A DNA stretch of 64,000 nt from Anisus vortex (Eukaryota; Mollusca; Gastropoda; Planorbidae), in assembly GCA_949126835.1 (NCBI GenBank), contig OX421499.1:9647069-9711068 (forward strand), read 5' to 3'. Under the pieces are notes generated by a model that worked only from the letters and a program-made list of their open reading frames with translations, was not told where the DNA came from and did not search any database. The position numbers were made by a program, and so were the translations under genes. The stretch's first letter is position 1. The number at the start of each line of letters is the position of its first letter. Below are positions 55,610-64,000 of the stretch, in pieces.

Positions 55610-56496
55610 CATCGGGGAAATCCGTTTGTATCACCTGGACTACGCCCTCACCTGCAGCAGTCGTCCTAGTAGAGCGCCGGAAACTGGTGAGCAGTTTTCC
55701 ACTAGCCTTACGGACTAACGTAGATTGAAAAGAAATACTCATATAACATTAAGTCATAAACTGTAGCGGTACTAAGTTAAAACAGAATTTTAGGTTTACT
55801 GTCCAGTGAACAATTATTAAGCCTTTATTTCCAGGGCATCAAGTGTGTGTGTGTGTTACGATTGGCTGTCAGAATGGCAATAATAAGTATATATAGAAAG
55901 TAGTAAAGTATCCCGTCCGACCAAATTGACCACAGGGCTGGTGACGCAGAATTCACCAGTTTCAGTGGCCGCGGCATACTAGGGGTAAAATGAAAAATTC
56001 CTAGCTTTCACCAGGATTCGAACCATGGACCTTCGGTACGCCAGTCGAACGCGCTGCCTGCTCGGCGACCGTGCCCCGCAGTATGTATATATATCTTTCT
56101 GTTAAGGGGGACGCCCTCCCCATCCTCAATTTCTATTTTTTTTGTTGTTATTTTTTGGTAGAACTGTATTGCAACCGACATACACTGTTGAGGAAGACAG
56201 TATATCCATAATAACTTCTGGAGCAGAAAAGCAACCACGTAATAACATATACAACACTTACCAAAATAAACTTCGACACCTACACCCATAAACCCTGGAT
56301 GAAAGCGTAGGTCGCAATGACCTTCTGTATCGTAGAAGCGTCTGTAACATTATAGCCCCCCCCCCCTCCCCCGCCATCTCCTTCTCACGATGGCCTGGGC
56401 TTACATCTAAACGATTCACCGGTAGTCAACGCGTCTGCCGACGTTGCACGTGAGGGCGTAGCCCAAGTGATGTAAACGGATATTCCCAATGATTAC
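55610..56496. repeat. Long inverted-repeat pair enclosing a SINE
   Basis: 55610-55667 and 56439-56496 are reverse complements at roughly 80 percent by eye, with the core CTACGCCCTCAC shared exactly. They may be the ends of a DNA transposon or two independent copies in opposite orientation. No target duplication was found. Confidence 0.6.
55912..56078 (-). repeat. tRNA-derived SINE
   Basis: The minus-strand head GCACGGTCGCCGAGCAGGCA (A-box region) is followed by GGTTCGAATCC-type B box (GGATTCGAACC on plus, about 56014). The 3' end is CAATTTGGTCGGACGGGATA. The middle is shorter than in the 20327 copy. Confidence 0.85.
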
Positions 56497-58062
56497 TACA
56501 AGCGTTTTTTTTTAAAGTATTTTGTGTTGTTTTATTTACTAATGTTTTATGTTTACTGTCCCTCAAAAATATAGTTTTTACTGCTAAACGTTGATCATAT
56601 TAACGACTGGATTAAATATAAACATAAATACAAATATTCATAAATTTAATAGCATAATAGAAAATATTTTTTTTTCTAAATCCTTAGCAGATAATAAATA
56701 GATATATGGATAGATAGATAGATAGATAGATAGAAACAGCAGCATGAAACAAAACGACATTATCTGATTCACAGAGACGTGCCTACAAAACAGAAACTTA
56801 CCTACAACACAAAGACGGAAGATAAATTCATTTCAATGTAAGTTTGTTTATCTGGCAAAGAAATCCAAAACCCCCAGGATGCAAATTTGAAACATTGTAT
56901 AGATAGCACGTCCTATGTTCTAACTCGGTTCAATGCCCTTTTTATATTGTAAATTATGAATTTATATTGAATTTTAGTAGAACATATAAATGTCTTTAGA
57001 AATACAAGTTTTTCAGACAGTTTTTAAAGCTATTTTAGTTTCAATACGCTATCGTCTAATAAAACTAATGATCACTTTCAATGATTAACCGAAGTAAACA
57101 AATATATATATTATATATTTTTTGTTCTAATTAATCATATTAGTCTTAGTAACAAGCAATGTTTTTACGGTTTAGTGTAATTTTTTAAAAAAAATTACTT
57201 AATAGGCATAAAGCTTCGTCTAAACAAAAAAAACAACATGTGAATAAGGTAATACTAAATATATGGGTAAGGAACATAAGAGCAAGCGATATGGAAAAGT
57301 AGATGTTACATCTAAAAATAATGACAACTACTAAAAAAACAAATAGATTGAAAGTCTGAAAATATACTAAGATATAAAGATGGAAAAAAAAATGATGTTC
57401 CTTATTTAAGACGTGTGCGATCGAATAAATCCATAAAATATTTCTGTGTATGATATTGATGAAATAGAAGTTATTGACCTACAGTATCTATTTATTGGTT
57501 TATATACAGACAACGTTTTTAATTTAGGCCTAATTAAAATATTATAAGTAAAGGTTCTAATTAAATTTAAATAAAACCTAGATCGTTGCCTTATTTTTTT
57601 TATCTTTTACTCGTTAGGTAGTAATACAATAAACTAGTAATGGGAACATTTATATATATATAAGCTAAATTGCTTGGCGTTGCCTGGGTAAAAAATACAT
57701 AGACCTATACCTATATCTACATAAAATAATTGTATAAACTACAATGAACAGAAATCTATAATAATAGAGAACATTTCTGAAAGCATTTAGGCAAGTAATT
57801 AAAAATAACTAATGTAATCAGGTTCACAATAAGCATTTCTTTTTATTTATAGAAAAGTTAGGGCTACCTCTGGCCGAGAGTCAAACACCCGTCGCGCGCA
57901 TGTCTAAAATATAATTATTAGATTTTACTTACTGAAAATATTTTAGGAAAGCTTTAAGTCCTGAAATTCTTTATTATCTTTAAAAAAAAAAGGAATGTTA
58001 ATGGAAATGTAAAGAAAAGTAGCCTATCTATAGACTATTGCTATTACCGAAACAAAATTATG
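56497..58062. other. Unannotated AT-rich stretch
   Basis: No gene supported. A (GATA)n tract lies at 56703-56735, and a short TA run at 57653-57662. Confidence 0.5.
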
Positions 58063-58127
58063 CTGGGAATAGAATCCAGGTCACCCACATAGCATTTCGG
58101 GGCGCTAACCACTCAGCTAGGGAGGAC
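58063..58127 (-). repeat. tRNA-like sequence, probable SINE head or pseudogene
   Basis: The minus strand reads CTAGCTGAGTGGTTAGCGCC (good A box) and, about 25 bases on, CCTGGATTCTATTCCCAGC (imperfect B box). An acceptor stem cannot be closed. It differs from the main SINE family. Confidence 0.45.
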
Positions 58128-58233
58128 ACAAGGAGAAAGCGAGATTGCAAAAGTAAAATTAATGATAAGATTGATAAGTCCACTGGTCTTCCAATTAACC
58201 AATGGGAATCGGAAAGTCACACACACATATCAT

Positions 58234-58235
<2 letters not shown>

Positions 58236-58314
<79 letters not shown>
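58236..58314. repeat. (TA)n followed by (GATA)n
   Basis: TA repeat (58236-58273) then GATA repeat (58277-58312). Confidence 0.97.
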
Positions 58315-58315
<1 letters not shown>

Positions 58316-59258
58316 TACGCACCTTATAGAAGACATATATTATAGCTACTACATACAAGATAAATAATACACTCGTGTTAGAAACTTATTATACACACCA
58401 CACACAAGAAACATATAATCATATGTAGAATGCAAAATAAAAATACAAGAAATGCACAAACCATTTCTGCATAACTCCCTCTCAGGGCACGCGCAAGAAC
58501 AACACAATCCAACACATCATAACAATGGGCAGAAACATACTCGCAGACGATCAAACTGCTATAGCAGCCTACGCTATTTCTATTCTCCCCCCCCCCCTCC
58601 CCCTACTTTCCTCTTTCTCTTTATTACCACTTCTTAAAACTCTTGTTATCAAACTCCCATTCTATATGTTCCACTTAATGGACGTTCTTCCGGAAGCAGC
58701 AGCAGCAGACATGCAAAAGCTCACTGGCTCGTTAGCTTCCGCCACGAATGCGCATGACCGTACCACCCCCTTGAACCCCTTCCCATATCCCCTTTTTTCC
58801 CCACCCTAAGGCAAGAAATACTCGAATACATCAAATGACGTTAATACTGTGTCAGACGATTACAGACTTTCACCACATACGCATGAACGACCTTGCAAAA
58901 CTTGACTACTTGGAATACTTGAATACTTGGAATACTTGCAACAGTTGATTAATCAATGGAATTCTGCAGAATGTGGCAGTTGTACTAGGACCCTATCGGT
59001 CGCGATAAACCTCTGGCCTTTATATTAACTTCGATAGACGTTGCATGTTTCTGATTTCTGACTGGAAACTCTTCGGAAGATTAATTGACCTACTTCCGGT
59101 CATCCTATATAGATGAAAAAAATGGCGCATAAATCTCCCCATCCCTTAGTCCTCGTAGCTAATCACTAAACCAATTTATGAGGGTTAAGAAAATATAATT
59201 AAAGCCACATTCTCCTGCAGAATCAAAGAAAAAACAAACAATAAAAGTAAACATTTGA
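58315..59258. other. Unannotated stretch
   Basis: The 94-residue plus frame at 58525-58809 has hydrophobic and proline-rich text from C-runs and no recognised domain. GAATACTTG recurs three times near 58911-58940. Confidence 0.45.
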
Positions 59259-59690
59259 TACACACAGAAGTAAAGATTTGATAAACACAGAAGTAAACAT
59301 TTGATAAACACAGAAGTAAACATTTGATAAACACAGAAGTAAACATTTGATAAACACAGAAGTAAACATTTGATAAACACAGAAGTAAACATTTGATAAA
59401 CACAGAAGTAAACATTTGATAAACACAGAAGTAAACATTTGATAAACACAGAAGTAAACATTTGATAAACACAGAGGTAAACATTTGATAAACACAGAAG
59501 TAAACATTTGATAAACACAGATGTAAACATTTGATAAACACAGAAGTAAACATTTGATAAACACAGAAGTAAACATTTGATAAACACAGAAGTAAACATT
59601 TGATAAACACAGAAGTAAACATTTGATAAACACAGAAGTAAACATTTGATAAACACAGAAGTAAACATTTGATAAACACAGAAGTAAGTT
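59259..59690. repeat. 23-bp minisatellite, about 19 copies
   Basis: Unit ACACAGAAGTAAACATTTGA plus TAA, almost invariant (single-base changes in about four copies). All three minus frames lack stops, each encoding a 23-residue period, so frames of 164-211 residues appear without implying a gene. Confidence 0.97.
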
Positions 59691-61452
59691 ATATATCCAA
59701 ATAGATAAATAATAATCTGTTGACATAAAGACTATAAAAATGTCAGTTAAAATATATAGAACTAACCAACAAACAAAACAGCTTCTTTTAACTTCATCGT
59801 TTAAATATTTGCGGATGTGACAAATTGATTCTAACGTATAGAGATGACACATGATCACAGATCTGACACCTTAACACATTTCGACGCACAGATCTGACAC
59901 ATGCTAAGACATTTTGACCTACACAAGACTGCACAGAGAAAAAAAGATACTGGAAACTCCTAAATCTCGTTTGACACATTGAGTGAAGAAAATAAATGGA
60001 AGTTCGATTAGCTCAACTTACCGCGGCATCGCCCCTCCTTTTACTGTTGCCATTTATCGTTTCGTCTTCCCCTTAAGGTTGATAGGGCCCTGCATCATCG
60101 GCTATACCTTTATTTATGTAAGATCAACAATTTCAGCTGCGAACGTGATATAATAAATGTATTCTTCCCGGGAAAATCAGAATAAGTAAACTCAACTTTA
60201 TCTTCAACTGGTCAAACGGCCGTATTTTATTATATAATTAATCACAGGGAAATAACATATTATATTGATTTCCCTCAGTCCAATGTTTTTGTATCTTGTC
60301 ACATTTTTTAATGTGTTTTAGAGCTGTAATATCTGAGTGACTCTTGGAATTGTGATTGAAATATAAATGTGTCCTTATCTACCTGTACATATATTTTCCA
60401 AGAGTCTTCTACTTTCAACATCCGCGACTGTAACATTAGAATGTAAGTTGTCTTCGGCTAGTGATCAATTTAACTTCAGGGAAATTATTCAAGAGCCTAC
60501 GTTGTTGAAACGAGACTTTGGATTCTTAAATCTGGCTGCGACAAGAAATACTTTTAGCTTTCTCCTATGAAGTTGAGAAATGGAGGACCGTCTTCTGTCC
60601 GAGGCCTGTGTTGAGCAAGCACGTTGCAGGTTAGGGCATCGAAATTAGTAGTGCTTGAATTATTAACGAAAACATGCCTTAGCTTATGCCGGACACAGCA
60701 ATGACAGCGGCAACACTAACGACAATGACCACGGCAATGCCCAAAACAATGCCCACAGCACTACACAAATTATGATTACAAATACACCCGTCAGAAGCAA
60801 CATTTCAAGCCTACATCTTGCACTTGCTAAGGTTTCAAATGAAAACGAATTTAAAAGCTATTCTGACTCCATCATGCAACCCATTCCATGTCTGAAAGCC
60901 ACTCGGCAAGAAAACAAACTTAATGTAATCAATTATGTATTTAATTGGGATTTCCCTATGATATTTAATTAATATTAATGATTTCTATATTAAATTAATG
61001 TATTTGTTCCAATTTAAATTATTTGAAATAATTTCATAAAGTAGATATTTATGCTTATATATGCTAGTGACTCAGATCGGCCATATTTGTAAGCACCACT
61101 TATCTTTTTAAGGTCTACATTACCCTTACAATTTTGAAGTGATTGAGCACTCCATATATAATTTAGAACTTAGTGTCTCTGGAACGACGTTCGCAACAGA
61201 TGTATACAGTAGAAAGGCTAATCAGTACATTTTAACGTTTTTATCTGCGTGAGTGAGTAATGATTGAGATAGAAGACGAAGTGAGCTGTTGTATGTGTGT
61301 GTGTGTTTATTGTATGAGAATTTAATGTCCTGAAGATGGAGATTGGAGTTGAACTGCGGACGGAATTCACGTCACAATATTATGGATCATAGTGAACGAA
61401 ACTCAGTAGAAGAGTTATTTTTGTTTGAGTGTAGAAATAGATCAGTCAGTAA
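59691..61452. other. Unannotated stretch
   Basis: No gene supported. Phrases ACAGATCTGACAC and ACATTTCGACGCACAGATCT at 59857-59900 form a short direct repeat. Confidence 0.5.
60879..60912 (-). mobile_element. Non-LTR tail fragment
   Basis: Minus-strand match to the GAATGGGTTGCCTGAAC segment of the 63262 family with CCGAGTGGC. Very short. Confidence 0.5.
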
Positions 61453-61482
61453 AGAAAGAGAGAGGGAGAAAGAGAGAGAGAA

Positions 61483-61516
<34 letters not shown>
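61453..61516. repeat. (GA)n purine tract
   Basis: GAGA repeat; a second short one lies at 61578-61595 and a TA run at 61606-61630. Confidence 0.95.
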
Positions 61517-61517
<1 letters not shown>

Positions 61518-61867
61518 TATTGACAGAGATTCTGCTTTCACTTTAGTTGTTGTAATGCTAAGCCTACACGAAGGAAATGAGAGAGAGAGAGAGAGTAAGA
61601 GATATAAATATATATATATATATATATATATTATTATATATTTATATATATATCGAGAGAGAGCCATGGAGAAAGAAAAATAAGCAAAGAGAGATAAGGA
61701 TCCTTCTGTTTGTTATACTGCTCTGTCTACAAACAAGGAGAAATTGAGACTGATTGAGTGAGTTCTAATGAGCAAGAAAAAGCGAGAGAGATTTGTTTGA
61801 GAAGGAGAGTAAAAAAAAAATTTAAGGAGAACTAAACGAAGAGATTAATTGGGAATAAAGAGCGAGA

Positions 61868-62140
61868 AAGATAGAGAAAAAGAGATAGAGAGACAAAGAG
61901 ATAGAGAGACAAAGAGATAGAGAGACAAAGAAATAGAGAGACAAAGAGATAGAGAGACAAAGAGATAGAGAGACAAAGAGATAGAGAGACAAAGAGATAG
62001 AGAGACAAAGAGATAGAGAGACAAAGAGATAGAGAGACAAAGAGATAGAGAGACAAAGAGATAGAGAGACAAAGAGATAGAGAGACAAAGAGATAGAGAG
62101 ACAAAGAGATAGAGAGAAAAAGAGATAGAGAGAAAGATAA
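61868..62140. repeat. 16-bp purine minisatellite, about 16 copies
   Basis: Unit AGAGATAGAGAGACAA with very few changes. Confidence 0.97.
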
Positions 62141-62469
62141 TATATATTTAGCAAGTGACAAGCTAGATTGAGACAAGTAGACAACACTATATGAACATCT
62201 CATTTACTTTGTTTAATTCATGGATTTTTTTACACCTGATGACGTATTGGGCTCGTTGATGTCCCAGGTCTGAAGGTCGTCACGTGACAACTTTCCAGTT
62301 TGTTGGTTTCTTGTGATTACATAATTCAAGAGTAGCCTATATTGACAGAATTTGACGTTTATGTCAATATTGACCTTGTCAAATAAAACAACAACAAACA
62401 ACGTTGGACATGAGCAAGAAATAGTGTACACAATTTTTGGAAAGAGAGAGAGAAAGAAAGAAAGGCGAA

Positions 62470-62575
62470 TATTCGATAGCATGTGCCAAATTTTACCTCC
62501 ATCGGATGACGGGAAGTGGGCCAATTAGCCTTTTCAATGTCCAATCGGTCGGTCGGTCTGTCGCCAGAAACACAC
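62470..62575. repeat. Dispersed repeat, copy 2
   Basis: CATGTGCCAAATTTTACCTC, then GGATGACGGGAAGTGGGCCA and TCGCCAGAAACACAC, related to 14224-14305. Confidence 0.6.
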
Positions 62576-63112
62576 ATAAACGGAAGTTAATTATAAAATA
62601 TTTCACTAGATTTAGCAAGTAAACTTTTCTTCTTGTGAAGATGTTGGGATGGTACCAACTTAGTTCACCTTAGGTTAACCGTAATGAACTACTGAACTTT
62701 CTCTGTGACATTTTAAAACTTCTTTTAGGCTTGTTTTTGGCAGCTGAAAATACGAGGGGAAATAACTCATCTTAACGCTGTAATCTCACTGAACTAGAAA
62801 TTTGTCGTTTTTTAATATTTTGTTTTTCAAGTGAATATAGTTTGTTTATGAAGCTTTGATGTCCCTCAAAACCCATTTGAACATTTATTAAAACGTGTGT
62901 ATTTACTTCAAGGCGGTGGAAATTCGATGTATATATAATGGCTAGAGAAGAAGGGGGAGTGAGAAGCGTTCAATTTTACAGGTACTCACTAAAATAAGAA
63001 CAACATTATGCAAGCTTCATAATAAGCTAATATTCACAACTGACAAGAGTAACACCAATAGTTAATAAACACAGAAACTCTAGAGGAAAGACGAGTAAAA
63101 CAGTCAAGTAGT
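62576..63112. other. Unannotated stretch
   Basis: No gene supported. Confidence 0.5.
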
Positions 63113-63143
63113 CATAATACATAATACATAATACATAATACAT
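63113..63143. repeat. 7-bp repeat (CATAATA)n
   Basis: Four consecutive units plus a partial one. Confidence 0.93.
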
Positions 63144-63261
63144 GAGGTATGGAATTCTAATTTAGAAATGCAACAATCTGTTACAATGCTCTGATAAACA
63201 TAAGGACAAAAACACTTTTCTTATCCCTTATGCGAGAACAAATGCATAAGGTAAATATTAT

Positions 63262-63402
63262 TTTTCCCGAGTGGCATCCGGGCAAGGAATGGGTTGCCTG
63301 AACAAAACCAGGAAAACCAGTAACCTAACATTATTTAGAACACTGATTAAAATGCATGACTAGACTGAGACCAAAGATGGGCGTAGGGCGCAATAATCTG
63401 CT

Positions 63403-63406
<4 letters not shown>
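63262..63406 (+). mobile_element. Non-LTR retrotransposon 3' tail
   Basis: Plus-strand copy: CCCGAGTGGCATCCGGGCAA, GGAATGGGTTGCCTGAACAA, GACTAGACTGAGACCAAAGA, GGGCGTAGGGCGCAATAATC. It breaks off into the TA microsatellite at about 63403, where other copies continue with TTTGTAG and GGGGCGTCTGTAAC. Confidence 0.82.

Positions 63407-63496
<90 letters not shown>
63403..63496. repeat. (TA)n microsatellite
   Basis: Long uninterrupted TA repeat. Confidence 0.98.
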
Positions 63497-63501
<5 letters not shown>

Positions 63502-63570
63502 AGTTTGTTTAATGAACTTAATGCAATTTCTTTTTGAAAATGGAGCTGAGTTGTTTAAAGAGGAAGTAAC

Positions 63571-63681
63571 ATAACTAGTCTACATAACTAGTGTACGTAA
63601 CTAGTCTACATAAATAGTCTACATAACTAGTCTACATAACTAGTCTACATAACAAGTGTACGTAACAAGTGTACGTAACTA
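63571..63681. repeat. 13-bp tandem repeat, about 8-9 copies
   Basis: Unit TAACTAGTCTACA with variant TAACTAGTGTACG and AACAAGTGTACG. Contains ACTAGT, the same hexamer as in the 28-bp array at 3755. Confidence 0.92.
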
Positions 63682-64000
63682 AAGGCTGTGTGCCTCACTT
63701 ACCACTTCATCTGCCACTGCAGTTTACAACAACAGCACCGCAATGAGCATGCTAAATGGAATGGGGAGAAGCTCTGTATATAAATAAACATTGTCAAGCA
63801 AGCTTATTTAAAATTTCTTTATTTACGCCCTAGGAATTTGTTTATTCTTCAAATTGAAGTTTGGGAAATAGAACACGCTGTTATAAATGTTTTCTTTTTT
63901 TCTCTTCGTTGTATATTTTGTAAAAGTGTCTAAAGAAAGAAGAGAAATGTAGTGAAAATTCAACAGGTTTAAGTTTAATACAATGTAAATAGTAATCTAT
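63682..64000. other. Unannotated stretch to window end
   Basis: No gene or repeat recognised. Confidence 0.5.

Noticed and set aside
58525..58809. 94-residue plus frame as a small gene
   Set aside because: Proline/leucine text comes from C-runs, no domain recognised, no supporting splice or promoter context.
59159..59858. Hydrophobic frames of 164-211 residues resembling membrane segments
   Set aside because: Translated 23-bp satellite; all three minus frames are open.
61822..62203. 121- and 123-residue minus frames
   Set aside because: Translated 16-bp purine repeat.

Overview
The window looks like intergenic or heterochromatin-like DNA from an animal nuclear genome. It is AT-rich, contains one 200-base assembly gap (43474-43673), and holds no intact protein-coding gene that I can support. 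The lineage is not provable from this text. The tRNA-derived SINEs, BED-finger hAT elements, non-LTR tails and heavy minisatellite load suit an invertebrate, and I lean towards a mollusc, possibly a gastropod, at low confidence. Nearly every long reading frame is a translated simple repeat or a broken transposase.

Layout. 1-8.2 kb: pyrimidine repeats, SINE copies, a 28-bp minisatellite (3755-4708) and a SINE interrupted by a foldback/66-bp repeat insert (5382-5629). 8.3-12.6 kb: two hAT transposons with decayed transposases (8288-10558 and 11537-12546), then a non-LTR tail (12661-13125). 15.2-17.9 kb: a 2.5-kb TIR-bounded element splits a 48-bp satellite and carries two smaller hAT-like insertions. 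18.5-20.1 kb: three hAT-like elements nested inside one another, each with recognisable 8-bp target duplications. 20.3-24.1 kb: SINEs and hAT MITEs. 24.5-28.5 kb: long pyrimidine/purine tracts and a satellite built on a TTGTGACCTATCT core. 28.8-33 kb: SINE, MITE, a 58-bp satellite and a second copy of the outer nested element. 34.9-35.6 kb: a Tc1/mariner-type deletion derivative inside a non-LTR tail. 35.7-42.2 kb: 24-, 50-, 105-, 41- and 48-bp tandem arrays, plus a weak candidate 5' exon near 37.7 kb. 43.2-49.5 kb: a GC-rich double palindrome, the gap, a MITE, a non-LTR tail and a SINE. 49.8-54.7 kb: TCTA, 46-bp, CT and 34-bp arrays and a CA tract. 55-64 kb: mostly unannotatable DNA with SINE and non-LTR fragments and 23-, 16- and 13-bp arrays.

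How the parts relate. The readable biology is transposition history. One active-type hAT lineage (11537-12546) is accompanied by about 205-bp deletion derivatives (21417, 29870, 45229). Several insertions can be ordered in time because an unoccupied paralogous site is present in the same window: 18814-19814 against 32441-32876, and 34980-35568 against 53250 and 48330. The satellites show block duplication and CpG-to-TpG/CpA variation, which suggests (inference) a methylated germline and array turnover. All calls are from reading the sequence. No database search or alignment program was run, and copy numbers are hand counts.
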